Position numbers and translations under genes: made by a program. The notes under the pieces were generated by a model. The model was not told where the DNA came from, made no database searches, and worked only from the letters and a program-made list of their open reading frames with translations. Below are positions 18,151 to 30,065 of a DNA stretch of 64,000 nucleotides, in pieces. Positions within the stretch are counted from its first letter, which is position 1; each line of letters opens with the position of its first letter. Location: positions 100,047 through 164,046 of the forward strand of contig NZ_JADZAT010000007.1 of NCBI RefSeq assembly GCF_020852455.1, written 5' to 3'. This DNA comes from Novosphingobium sp. GTDB lineage: Bacteria > Pseudomonadota > Alphaproteobacteria > Sphingomonadales > Sphingomonadaceae.

Positions 18151-18996
18151 AACGCCCGGACGTCGCCACATCGGCGCGATGGTTCCGTGATTGCGGAGCA
18201 CCCGCGCCAGCAGCATCACACCGGCGGTGGTTGCCACCACCATGGCGACCACGCTGGCTTCCAGCCCGAACTCCCCGCCGGTCAGCCAGTCTGGTCCGAG
18301 CCGCCGGGTCACCAGCAGGCCGATCGGCGCGTCGCCGCCCGAAACCGGGATCGAGAAGATCCAACCCTGCGTAAAGTTCCAGCCGACATGGATGCCGATC
18401 GCCAGCCACAGCCGCCGCGTGACCATATAGGCCGCGCCCAGCAGCACCCCGGCTTCCAGCGCGATCGCAACGGCGGCAAAGATCGAGGATCCGGGGTTCG
18501 ACAGATGCGCGGCGCCGAACAGCACCGACGTGATTCCCAGTGCGGCCCAGCTGCCCAGCATGCTTTCGATGTGGCGGAACAGCACCCCGCGAAACAGCAT
18601 CTCTTCGAAAGTGCCGCTGGTCACCGCCATGGCCGCCATCGGCCAGATCGCGCCCCAACCGCGCAGCCCCAGCACTTCAAACCCGTCCAGCAGGGCGACA
18701 ATCGCCGTCATCAGGCTGAACAGGCACAGCCCGGTCAGCAGCCCCGCCCCCAGTTCGCGCGGAGCGCCCGCAAATACCAGTTCGCGATCGTCTTCGCCTT
18801 CCAGAAAGCGGCGCAGCAGCTTCCACAGCCCGATCAGCGCGGCAACCAGCCCCAGCGCTCCGACAAAATGCAGCGGGCCATCGCGGCCCACCCCGATCCT
18901 GTGCGCGGCGGCTGAATAGAGCGATGCGACAAGGACTACCGCCAGCGCTTCCAGCACCAGCAGGCTCAGCGGAAACCGTACTATGCGCTTTAACAT
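18142..18996 (-). CDS. CPBP family intramembrane metalloprotease
   Basis: A 284-residue polytopic membrane protein with about eight hydrophobic segments. The CPBP/Abi (Rce1-like) motifs are present: FEEMLFRG (EExxxR) in the middle, FGAAHLSN, and HVGWNF towards the end. These residues bind the catalytic metal in the family. Bacterial members act on unknown membrane substrates, sometimes in peptide immunity. GGAGGGG lies just before the ATG at 18996. Confidence 0.85.
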   Translation of the reverse strand: MLKRIVRFPLSLLVLEALAVVLVASLYSAAAHRIGVGRDGPLHFVGALGLVAALIGLWKLLRRFLEGEDDRELVFAGAPRELGAGLLTGLCLFSLMTAIVALLDGFEVLGLRGWGAIWPMAAMAVTSGTFEEMLFRGVLFRHIESMLGSWAALGITSVLFGAAHLSNPGSSIFAAVAIALEAGVLLGAAYMVTRRLWLAIGIHVGWNFTQGWIFSIPVSGGDAPIGLLVTRRLGPDWLTGGEFGLEASVVAMVVATTAGVMLLARVLRNHGTIAPMWRRPGVSA

Positions 18997-19010
18997 GGCC
19001 CCTCCGGTGA

Positions 19011-19032
19011 CTGTATTAAGCAATTGATACAG
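19011..19032. promoter_or_regulatory. Inverted repeat upstream of the CPBP gene
   Basis: CTGTAT and ATACAG are separated by 10 bases in the 51-bp gap between the CPBP start and the stop of the PEP-mutase-like gene. The AT-rich half-sites in a GC-rich region suggest an operator for the CPBP promoter, but no regulator can be named. Confidence 0.35.
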
Positions 19033-19047
19033 CCAAGCACGGACCGG

Positions 19048-19812
19048 TCAATCCCGGGCGTAGGGCACGATTTCTCCGGCAAAGACCGCCTTGGCCTGCC
19101 CGGCCAGCCAGTCCATCGCCGCAGCCCAGGGGCCGTGGCCATAGCTGATCCGACCAACCCCGCAGGCCGCCAGTTCGGCGCGGGTGCCCCGCCCCGGTCC
19201 CCACAGAATGTTGACCGGCAGCGGCGATGCGGCGCAGATCGTGCGGATGATCGCATGATCGCCCAGGAACGGCACGAACAGCCCGCCTGCCCCGGCCCTG
19301 GCATAGGCCTGGGCGCGTTCGATCACCTGATCAATGTGCTGCTGGCCATAGTCCTCGGGCTTGACCCCGCGATAGACGTCGCAGCGCGCATTGACGAACA
19401 GCCCGCTGGCCGCCGCAGCAGCGATCCGCTCGGCGGCCTGAGCCAGCGGCAGCAGTTCCGTTTCGCCCGGCATGCGGTCTTCCATGTTGATCCCGGCAGC
19501 CCCGGCATCAAAGGCGCGCTTGACCGAGGCACGGACTTGCTCAGGCGTATCGCCATAGCCGCTTTCGAAATCGAGCGTGACCGGCAGCTCGACCGAGGCA
19601 ACAATCCGTTCCAGGTTGCGCAACGCGTCCTCGATCGAAAAGTCCTCGCCATCCCTGAACCCCTCGGCCTCGGCCACGCCATAGCTGCCGGTGGCGATTG
19701 CCCTGGCGCCCGCTCGGGCCACCGCCTTGGCGCTGCCGGCGTCCCAGATGTTGAACAGCATCAGCGGATCGCCCGGCACGTGCAGCGCGCGGAACTGTTC
19801 GACCTGGCTCAT
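19048..19812 (-). CDS. Isocitrate lyase/PEP mutase family protein
   Basis: A 254-residue TIM-barrel protein of the PEP mutase/isocitrate lyase superfamily. LFNIWDAGSAKAVARAG at the start, LDFESGYG and INMEDRM with acidic metal ligands, and VNARCDVY are typical of the phosphonomutase-like branch. Reactions in this branch include C-C or C-P bond cleavage of oxaloacetate-like acids; the substrate here is unknown. Its ATG overlaps the ada stop (TGATG), so it is translationally coupled to a DNA repair gene, which gives no clear hint about its substrate. Confidence 0.82.
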   Translation of the reverse strand: MSQVEQFRALHVPGDPLMLFNIWDAGSAKAVARAGARAIATGSYGVAEAEGFRDGEDFSIEDALRNLERIVASVELPVTLDFESGYGDTPEQVRASVKRAFDAGAAGINMEDRMPGETELLPLAQAAERIAAAAASGLFVNARCDVYRGVKPEDYGQQHIDQVIERAQAYARAGAGGLFVPFLGDHAIIRTICAASPLPVNILWGPGRGTRAELAACGVGRISYGHGPWAAAMDWLAGQAKAVFAGEIVPYARD

Positions 19813-20831
19813 CACTTTGCTTCCTTTTCCAAGAGCTTGCGCTTGATATCCAATCCATAGGCGTAACCGCCCAGGTGCCCGCCGGTACGGATCACCCGGT
19901 GGCACGGGATCAGCACCGCGACATTGTTCGCCCCGTTGGCGCTGCCCGCCGCACGCACCGCCCTGGGTTTGCCGACAGCGGCAGCGAGTTCGGCATAGGT
20001 GCGGGTTTCACCGGCCGGAATCCGTTGCAGCTCGCGCCAGACCGCTTCCTGAAAGGCAGTTCCCTTCACGTCGAGCGGGATGTGGCTGAAATCGCCCGGT
20101 GCCTCTACCGCTTCGACCACGGATTTGAGCAGCGCGCCAAACTCAGCCCCGCCCTCAACCAGCTCCGCGTTCGGAAAACGGTCTTCCAGTGCCTCACGCC
20201 CCTCGTTGAACGAAAGGCGGCAGACCCCCTTGTCGGTCGCGGCAACCAGCATCGATCCCAGCGAGGTTTCGACCACCGCCCAATGGATCGTCGCGCCCTT
20301 GCCGCCATTGGCCCAGGCCGAAGGCGCCATTCCCAGTCTCCCCTGATTGGCTTCATAGAACCGCGACGGTGCCGAATAGCCCGCCGCATAGATGGCATCG
20401 GTCACCCGGCCCTCTGCGGTCAAGGCCTCAGCCGCGCGTTCAGCCATCAGCGCGCGGGCATAGGCCGCGGGCGAAAGTCCGGTGTGACGGGTGAAGACCC
20501 GCTGGAAATGGCTGGGCGAATAGCCGGTCTCTTCGGCCAGCGCCGCCAGCGCGAGTGGCTGTTCGGCGGCCTTGATCGCGGCAATCGCGCTCAGCACCGC
20601 GCGTTCGTCGCGGCTGACATCGTCGGGCAGGCAGCGCTTGCACGGACGCAATCCCGCCCCGCGCGCGGCTTCGCCATTGGCGAAAAAGCGCACGTTGTGG
20701 CGCGCAGGGTGCCGCGCGGCGCAGCTCGGGCGGCAATAGATCCCGGTGCTCAGCACTCCGGTAACGAACCGCCCGTCAAAGGCCCGGTCGCGGGCCAGCA
20801 CGGCGGTCCAGGCGTCTTCATCGGCCAGCAT
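19812..20831 (-). CDS. ada: Ada: alkylation repair methyltransferase and regulator
   Basis: A 339-residue two-domain protein. The N-terminal Ada zinc domain has Cys33, Cys37, Cys64 and Cys67 (IYCRPSC, PCKRC) and takes methyl groups from DNA phosphotriesters. An AraC-type helix-turn-helix follows (YSPSHFQRVFTRHTGLSPA). The C-terminal O6-methylguanine methyltransferase domain has the acceptor Cys in IPCHRV. Methylated Ada normally activates its own promoter, so the three-gene operon may be alkylation-inducible. The ATG at 20831 overlaps the DUF1203 stop by one base. Confidence 0.93.
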   Translation of the reverse strand: MLADEDAWTAVLARDRAFDGRFVTGVLSTGIYCRPSCAARHPARHNVRFFANGEAARGAGLRPCKRCLPDDVSRDERAVLSAIAAIKAAEQPLALAALAEETGYSPSHFQRVFTRHTGLSPAAYARALMAERAAEALTAEGRVTDAIYAAGYSAPSRFYEANQGRLGMAPSAWANGGKGATIHWAVVETSLGSMLVAATDKGVCRLSFNEGREALEDRFPNAELVEGGAEFGALLKSVVEAVEAPGDFSHIPLDVKGTAFQEAVWRELQRIPAGETRTYAELAAAVGKPRAVRAAGSANGANNVAVLIPCHRVIRTGGHLGGYAYGLDIKRKLLEKEAK

Positions 20832-21307
20832 CACGCGGTCTCCCCATGGCGATCGATCCGCGCGGCGAAGCAGCCGTGCGCGGCGTTGTGGGCATGGATA
20901 TAGGCGATAGCGGGATTGGCGAACAGGTCGCGAATCCTGCTGTCGGCCTCGCCCGGCAAGGCCAGCCGCGCATCGCGCAGATTGCCTTCCTGGTCGAACC
21001 CGCGCAGCCCCAGCGGGCGCCCCTCGAAGACCTGCGGGGTTGCATCGATCAGGTCGGCCGCCGTTACGTCCCGGCGGACATAGATTGCATAGGCGCTGCG
21101 ATAGGGCGTGACGACATCGTGACTGGTGTGGTGCAGCAGGATCAGCTCTTCGCCTGCGCGGGCATCCTCCAGGCTGATCCGGCAGGGAAAGCCGCGATCC
21201 GCCTGGGCAACCACGCGGCGCGCATTGCGGCTGGCGAGTTCGGCGTCTGACAGGTCGAACAGTGCGGCGAAAGCATCGGGGGCAAGCCCGGTGATGCGGT
21301 AAGTCAT
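20831..21307 (-). CDS. DUF1203 protein
   Basis: A 158-residue protein of the DUF1203 family, with ITGLAPDAFAALFDLSDAEL, RGFPCRISLEDARAGEELIL and a conserved YAIYVRRD block. The function is unknown. AAAGGA stands 7 bases before the ATG at 21307; a frame open to 21403 is ignored. It is the first gene of the DUF1203-ada-PEP-mutase-like operon, each junction overlapping by one base, so a link to alkylation response is possible by context. Confidence 0.78.
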   Translation of the reverse strand: MTYRITGLAPDAFAALFDLSDAELASRNARRVVAQADRGFPCRISLEDARAGEELILLHHTSHDVVTPYRSAYAIYVRRDVTAADLIDATPQVFEGRPLGLRGFDQEGNLRDARLALPGEADSRIRDLFANPAIAYIHAHNAAHGCFAARIDRHGETA

Positions 21308-21422
21308 GGCGGGTCCTTTCGTCTGTGGCCCCTGCCTAACCGCCAGCAATTCGCCGCGCGTCCCGGGCCTTGCGTTCAAAACACGCGCGACAAATTGCGA
21401 CATTGAAGCGAGTGCAAGTTCA

Positions 21423-21438
21423 ATTAGTCGTTACTAAT
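21423..21438. promoter_or_regulatory. Inverted repeat before the ferritin-like gene
   Basis: A perfect ATTAGT-CGTT-ACTAAT repeat lies 23 bases before the ATG of the ferritin-like gene and in the divergent gap with the DUF1203-ada operon. It resembles MarR/TetR-type operators in form only. Confidence 0.4.
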
Positions 21439-21460
21439 ATTGAGAGAAGGAGGAACGATC

Positions 21461-22003
21461 ATGAACCGAGTCGCCAAGTTCTCACTCACTGCCGCCGCGA
21501 TGGCGGGCATCGCCACCCTCAGCCTCGCTGCCAGACCCGCCCAGCAATCCGACGAACCAGTCCGTGCCGCGTTGCTGGCTGCGGTAGATGACGAATATCT
21601 GGCCGAAGCCACCTATCAGGCGGTGCTGGACAAGTACGGCGATGTCCGACCGTTCAGCAACATTATCCAGGCAGAGCGCCGCCACCAGCAAATGGTCAAG
21701 GCAGAGCTTGACCGGCGCAGCTGGAGCTATCCGGCCAACCGCTACACCGGAAAGATCGCCGCGCCCGCCAGCATGCTCGAAGCCTGCCAGACCGGGGTCA
21801 AGGCCGAGGTGGCCAACATCGCACTTTATGACCGGCTGCTGCCTACAATTGATGACCCTGCGGCAAAGGACGTCCTGACCCGGCTGCAGTGGGCCTCGCG
21901 GGAAAACCACTTGCCCGCCTTTCAGCGCTGCGTCGATCGCGGCGGATTCCCCGGTATGGGCCCGGGTGGAGGATCCGGTCGGCGCGGTGGCTGGCAGGGC
22001 TAG
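21461..22003 (+). CDS. Exported DUF2202-like ferritin-superfamily protein
   Basis: A 180-residue protein with a signal peptide (residues 1-25, SLAARPAQQS). The mature part is a predicted four-helix bundle with VDDEYLAEATYQAVLDKYG and QAERRHQQMVKAELDR, whose Glu and His residues could form a diiron site as in DUF2202/ferritin-like proteins. The C-terminus is Gly/Arg-rich. AAGGAGG lies 8 bases before the ATG. It probably protects against metals or oxidants in the periplasm, by family analogy only. Confidence 0.75.
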   Translation: MNRVAKFSLTAAAMAGIATLSLAARPAQQSDEPVRAALLAAVDDEYLAEATYQAVLDKYGDVRPFSNIIQAERRHQQMVKAELDRRSWSYPANRYTGKIAAPASMLEACQTGVKAEVANIALYDRLLPTIDDPAAKDVLTRLQWASRENHLPAFQRCVDRGGFPGMGPGGGSGRRGGWQG

Positions 22004-22725
22004 AGCAATTCGCCCAGCCGCACCGCCAATGTCCAGGCGTCTCCCGGCCAGCGCGCCGACAGGTAGTTGCCATCCTGCACCACGAAACCCGCGTTTGGCG
22101 CCTTTGATCCGGCGTAGCGCGGGAACAGCCCGCCGCGTTCGAATTTGCCGGTCTTGCCGATCCGCTGGCACACTTCGGTCTCAACGCTGATCGGATAGGT
22201 GCGATAATGGCCGGGCAGCGCCTTGGCAGTGAGGCGCACCGCAATCTCTTCCATGATGTGGGTCAGCGCGGTGGTGCGCTTGCCCTTGAGCAGGCCTGCG
22301 CGGGCCAGCGGCAATACCCCGTGACAGATCGCGCTGACCGGCTGGTTGGCGGCAAAGGCTTCCTTGCCAAGCCGGAACACCTCCGGGCTTTCGCAATAGC
22401 TCTTCATCCCCGGCGCGTGCCCGCCGGGGAAATGCAGCGCGGCATAGTCGCCGGCCCTGGCCTTGGCCCATTTGACCGGTTTCTTGAAATGCGGCGCGGC
22501 GATCATGGTGGCATAGGCCGCCTCAGCCTCCATCCGCGCCTTGAGCGACGCGGCGATCAGCGGCAGTCCCTCGCCGGTCAGTGTGATCGGATCGGCATAG
22601 GCCGGCTGGCCGCTGTCGGTGGCAAAGCACACCTCATGCCCGGCCTGTGACCAGACCAGCCAGGGCAGAGCGACCTCGCTGGGGTCATAGTCGAATTCGG
22701 GCAGGATGATCAGGATCTTGGCCAT
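22000..22725 (-). CDS. DJ-1/PfpI family protein (class I GATase-like)
   Basis: A 241-residue protein of the DJ-1/PfpI superfamily, closest in layout to Hsp31-like chaperone/glyoxalase III members. LHFPGGHAPGMKSY and the nucleophile elbow AICHGVLPLA with the reactive Cys are visible. It likely acts on reactive aldehydes or damaged proteins. It starts 2 bases after the stop of the dienelactone hydrolase gene, so the two form an operon, and it converges with the ferritin-like gene with a 4-base overlap. Confidence 0.85.
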   Translation of the reverse strand: MAKILIILPEFDYDPSEVALPWLVWSQAGHEVCFATDSGQPAYADPITLTGEGLPLIAASLKARMEAEAAYATMIAAPHFKKPVKWAKARAGDYAALHFPGGHAPGMKSYCESPEVFRLGKEAFAANQPVSAICHGVLPLARAGLLKGKRTTALTHIMEEIAVRLTAKALPGHYRTYPISVETEVCQRIGKTGKFERGGLFPRYAGSKAPNAGFVVQDGNYLSARWPGDAWTLAVRLGELL

Positions 22726-22727
22726 GT

Positions 22728-23408
22728 TCAGCCTCCCAGTGCCCGGAACAGCATCAGCGTGCGCTGCTTCGCCAGTTCGGCGCTTTCGGGGTGATAGTCC
22801 TTGCGCCGGTCGGAATTGAAGCCGTGCCCGGCCTCATAGATAAAGTGCTGCGCGGTGGGGTGTTGCTTGGCGATCAGCTGTTCGACCGGCTCGATCGGCA
22901 CCATCGAATCGTACCTCCCGAAATGAGTGATTGTCGCGCATTTCGGCGCCTCGTCGGCCCAGCGGCCGGCGACATGACCGCCATAGTAACAGCTCGCCGC
23001 ATCGAGCAGGTCCGAGGTCTGAGCCGAACGCCAGGCGAGCGAGCCGCCATAGCAATAGCCGACGATGAAGGTCGGACCGCCGCGCACGTGGATCCATTCG
23101 ATGCAGCTTTGCACATCGGCCAGGCTGGTATCGAGCGGCTGCTCGTCGCGCGCGATCCGCACCGCGCGTTCCCATTCGGCGCCGGTATAGCCCAGCTCCA
23201 GCCCCGGCTCGATCCGGTCGAACAGCGCCGGGCTGATCACCTCATAGCCATCGGCGGCATATTCCTCGCACAGTTCGCGGATATGTTCGGTGACTCCGAA
23301 AATCTCCTGCACCAGCACCAACCCGCCCCGCCGCTCACCCTGGGGCTCGACATGGTAGCAGGGCAATTCATGCCCGTCAGACATCGTCAGCTTGAGCCAT
23401 TCGGGCAT
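22728..23408 (-). CDS. Dienelactone hydrolase family protein
   Basis: A 226-residue alpha/beta hydrolase. GYCYGGS carries the nucleophilic Cys typical of dienelactone hydrolases, FGRYDSMVP the Asp and YEAGHGFN the His. The natural substrate is unknown, since no catechol pathway genes are nearby. The ATG at 23408 has AGAGGA 7 bases upstream; the frame continues to 23531 without a site. It is coupled to the DJ-1-like gene downstream. Confidence 0.88.
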   Translation of the reverse strand: MPEWLKLTMSDGHELPCYHVEPQGERRGGLVLVQEIFGVTEHIRELCEEYAADGYEVISPALFDRIEPGLELGYTGAEWERAVRIARDEQPLDTSLADVQSCIEWIHVRGGPTFIVGYCYGGSLAWRSAQTSDLLDAASCYYGGHVAGRWADEAPKCATITHFGRYDSMVPIEPVEQLIAKQHPTAQHFIYEAGHGFNSDRRKDYHPESAELAKQRTLMLFRALGG

Positions 23409-23566
23409 AGATTGTCCTCTCAACCGCATTCCTATTCGGGAATGTCCTTGCCCCACCTTGCATCGCAGCACAATCATGGCTATGCGCGCCCCCGTCTGAG
23501 GGGTGGTGGTGCTGCCAAGCGCTGATTCCACCCTGCCAACGCACCCGATGCAAGGAACCTGAACGC

Positions 23567-24133
23567 GTGGAGAATTCCGGCGGTATTTCGGCCAGTCTAA
23601 GCGCCAGTCTTCAGGGGCGTTATGCCTCTGCGCTGTTTGAACTGGCTGCGGAAAAGAAGGCAGTGAGCAAGGTCGAAAGCGATCTTGAAGCGCTGCGCCA
23701 GGCGATTCTCGCCAGCCCCGAACTCGCCGCGCTGATTCGCAACCCGCGCGTCACCCGCCAGGCTGCCGGCCAGGCGATGGCCGCGCTGGGCAAGGCGCTC
23801 AAGCTCGATGCGCTGACCGGCAAGTTCCTGGGCGTGCTGGCCGACAACCGCCGCCTCGCCGCGCTGCCCGAAGTGGTCGCTGCTTTCGCCGCGATCGCCG
23901 CCGCCTCGCGCGGGGAAGTGACGGCGCAGGTCACCAGCGCCCATCCGCTCAGCGATGCCCAGCTCAAGGCGATCGTCGCCAAGCTGAAGGCCAGCGAAGG
24001 CAAGGACGTCAAAGTTTCCGCGAATGTCGATCCCGAGGTGCTGGGTGGGCTGATCGTCCGCATCGGCTCCAAGCAAATCGACAGCTCGATCCGCACCCGT
24101 TTGAACACCCTCGCGCAAGCGATGAAAGGCTAA
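23567..24133 (+). CDS. atpH: ATP synthase F1 subunit delta
   Basis: A 188-residue subunit of the peripheral stalk that links F1 alpha to the b subunits. Its N-terminal helices contain [11 protein letters not shown] and the C-terminus ends [19 protein letters not shown], both diagnostic. The start is GTG at 23567 with AAGGA upstream. It is the first gene of atpHAGDC and stands 6 bases before atpA. The Fo genes are elsewhere, as usual in alphaproteobacteria. Confidence 0.95.
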   Translation: MENSGGISASLSASLQGRYASALFELAAEKKAVSKVESDLEALRQAILASPELAALIRNPRVTRQAAGQAMAALGKALKLDALTGKFLGVLADNRRLAALPEVVAAFAAIAAASRGEVTAQVTSAHPLSDAQLKAIVAKLKASEGKDVKVSANVDPEVLGGLIVRIGSKQIDSSIRTRLNTLAQAMKG

Positions 24134-25669
<1,536 letters not shown>

Positions 25670-25680
25670 CCAACCCGCGC

Positions 25681-25760
25681 CGTCACCCCGGGCTTGACCC
25701 GGGGTCCCGCTTCGGCGGCGGCGCAGTAAAGCGGGACCCCGGATCAAGTCCGGGGTGACG
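25681..25760. repeat. REP-like palindrome between atpA and atpG
   Basis: Two 32-base arms (25681-25712 and 25729-25760) are inverted copies with two mismatches and a 16-base GC-rich spacer. The arms begin CGTCACCCCGG and end GGGGTCCCGCTT. This type of palindrome is widespread in alphaproteobacterial genomes. It is unrelated in sequence to the elements at 44-56 kb. It would form a strong hairpin in the atp mRNA. Confidence 0.88.
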
Positions 25761-25779
25761 CAAAAGAGGAACCGATAGA

Positions 25780-28196
<2,417 letters not shown>

Positions 28197-28202
28197 GGCA
28201 TC

Positions 28203-28460
28203 ATGGCTCTCCACTTCGAACTCGTCACCCCCGCCCGCCTCGTCCGCTCGGACGACGTCTATATGGTCGTCGTTCCGGGCACCGAGGGTGAGGAAGGCGT
28301 GCTGGAGGGCCATGCGCCCTTCATGACCACGATGCGCGATGGCGCGGTGCGGATCTACAAGACCGAAGGCGCCGCACCGGAAGAAATCCGCGTCACCGGC
28401 GGTTTCGCCGAAGTGGGTGAAAACGGGCTGACCGTTCTGGCGGAGCACGTCGAAGGCTAA
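28203..28460 (+). CDS. atpC: ATP synthase F1 subunit epsilon, short form
   Basis: An 85-residue protein with only the N-terminal beta-sandwich ([44 protein letters not shown]). The C-terminal helical hairpin that inhibits ATP hydrolysis in E. coli is absent. The short form is common in this group, where a separate zeta-type inhibitor may take over. It closes the operon before a strong terminator. Confidence 0.93.
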   Translation: MALHFELVTPARLVRSDDVYMVVVPGTEGEEGVLEGHAPFMTTMRDGAVRIYKTEGAAPEEIRVTGGFAEVGENGLTVLAEHVEG

Positions 28461-28488
28461 GGCTTTCGCACAAGTCCGGACAAGCAAG

Positions 28489-28513
28489 GGGCGGCCTTCG
28501 GGCCGCCCTTTTT
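28489..28513 (+). terminator. Rho-independent terminator of the atp operon
   Basis: An 8-bp GC stem (GGGCGGCC) closed by the stable tetraloop TTCG and followed by five T residues, 28 bases after the atpC stop. Confidence 0.95.
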
Positions 28514-28569
28514 GTTGCGCTTTCGAAGGTCCTCCCAAAATGCGCCATTCGCCAAATATGGAGAGGATT

Positions 28570-29412
28570 TTACAGGCTGACCGTTCCCTCGATACAGCTC
28601 ACGCAGTGTCCGCCAACGTGGACATCCGCGCCTTCGATCCGCATCGCGATCCAGCCGTCGCGGCCAAGCTGGCGGCCCTGGCTGGCAAGATAGCTGTCGC
28701 CATCGCCGATCTGCCCCATGGCCAGCCGATAGGCCCCGACGGCCGCGTTGCCGCTGCCGCAGACCGGATCTTCGGGGATACCGTCGCCTGGCGCGAAGCT
28801 GCGGACCATCACCTTCTCGCCGTCCCGCGCAAAGATCGTCGCGCCGGTCATCCCGGTGCGTTCGTAGTAACGGGTCAGCCGGGCCGGATCGTGGGCCAGG
28901 TTTTCAAGCGCGGCCATATCGGCCAGCTCGGCCACCAGCCAGGTCGGCCCGACATTGACCGCATGCGGCTTGCCCAGCAGCTTCACGCCCTCATCCAGCC
29001 AGGCGCTGGCTTCGGGGTCGGGCAGCTCTTCCAGCGAATAGCGCGGCAGCTTGAACGAGACGCCGTGCGTCCCCAGTGCCAATTCGACCAGCCCGATCTT
29101 GCACTGCTGGACCAGCCGGCCATCGCGCGGACTGGCCAGCCCTGCCGCAACCACCGCATGGGCCGTGCCCAGCGTGGGATGCCCGGCAAAGGGCAGCTCG
29201 TCCTTGGGGGTGAAGATGCGCAGGTGATAGTCCGCGCCCGGCATGGTCACCGGCACCACAAAGGTCGTCTCGCTGAGGTTTGTCCAGTTGGCGAAAGCCT
29301 GCATTTCGGCGTCCGACAGCCCCTCGCCATCGAGCACCACGGCCACCGGATTGCCTTTATAGGGAACCTGGGTGAAGACATCGACTTGGGTGAACGGGCG
29401 GCTGCGAGGCAT
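28570..29412 (-). CDS. PhzF family isomerase-like protein
   Basis: A 280-residue PhzF-fold protein (two pseudo-symmetric diaminopimelate-epimerase-like halves). FTQVPYKGNPVAVV and the catalytic Glu in TNLSETTFV are seen in the first half; DPVCGSGNAAVGAY in the second half is diagnostic. There are no phenazine genes nearby, so it is likely one of the many PhzF proteins of unknown substrate. It lies 11 bases downstream of the DUF6265-like gene and may be co-transcribed. Confidence 0.88.
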   Translation of the reverse strand: MPRSRPFTQVDVFTQVPYKGNPVAVVLDGEGLSDAEMQAFANWTNLSETTFVVPVTMPGADYHLRIFTPKDELPFAGHPTLGTAHAVVAAGLASPRDGRLVQQCKIGLVELALGTHGVSFKLPRYSLEELPDPEASAWLDEGVKLLGKPHAVNVGPTWLVAELADMAALENLAHDPARLTRYYERTGMTGATIFARDGEKVMVRSFAPGDGIPEDPVCGSGNAAVGAYRLAMGQIGDGDSYLASQGRQLGRDGWIAMRIEGADVHVGGHCVSCIEGTVSL

Positions 29413-29423
29413 CGGATCGGTCC

Positions 29424-29888
29424 TTATTCGTCTTGCGGCGGGATTACCTGGCGATAGTTCCAGCGCATCGGCTTGCTGCCGTCGAGCAAGGAAATCTCTG
29501 CGACGAGCAACTTTCCTTGCCTCGCATAGCGGATTCGTTGCGGATAGTCGTTGGCCGGATTGGCGAATTCGACCGCCTGCTCGCTGACCAGCACCATCGG
29601 GAATTCGACCGGCGTGCGGCCCTGCAGCTGGACCACGAAGACCATCGTCCCATCGCGGCGCTGCTGGATCTGCATCGCTTCCCAGTTCTGCAGCTGCGGG
29701 CCAAAGCCGGTGCGCGACAGGCCCAGCATCAGCCCGCCGCGCGCATCGGTCCAGACCTCGTCGGCCCAGTCGGTGCCGTCCTCGGTCATCCAGGTGCCCG
29801 CCATCCAGGCCGGCAGCGGCGCGCCCTTGGGGGCTTCGGCGGCCAGCGGGGCTGCCATCAGCACGGCCGCGAGGAGCAGTTTCTTCAT
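29424..29888 (-). CDS. Exported DUF6265-like protein
   Basis: A 154-residue exported protein with signal peptide MKKLLLAAVLMAAPLAAEA. WMAGTWMTEDG, ARGGLMLGLSRTG and FANPANDYPQRIRYAR match the DUF6265 pattern, probably a small lipocalin-like beta barrel. The function is unknown. It heads a two-gene minus-strand unit with the PhzF gene and is divergent from the dlt-like operon, with 177 bases between the starts. Confidence 0.72.
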   Translation of the reverse strand: MKKLLLAAVLMAAPLAAEAPKGAPLPAWMAGTWMTEDGTDWADEVWTDARGGLMLGLSRTGFGPQLQNWEAMQIQQRRDGTMVFVVQLQGRTPVEFPMVLVSEQAVEFANPANDYPQRIRYARQGKLLVAEISLLDGSKPMRWNYRQVIPPQDE

Positions 29889-30065
29889 CGATCAGGCCTT
29901 TGCGCTGCAGCGGATGAACCCCGCCTTTAGCCGCCGATCGCGCGCGGAGAAAGTGCCATGCAAGTTCGCGGTTCCTAACCCAAAATTAACCATCGCAGCC
30001 TAGCTCTTCCCTTGAACGGGAATGGGACCGGCGACTGGCCGGACCAACAGGCGAGATGGGGCAAC

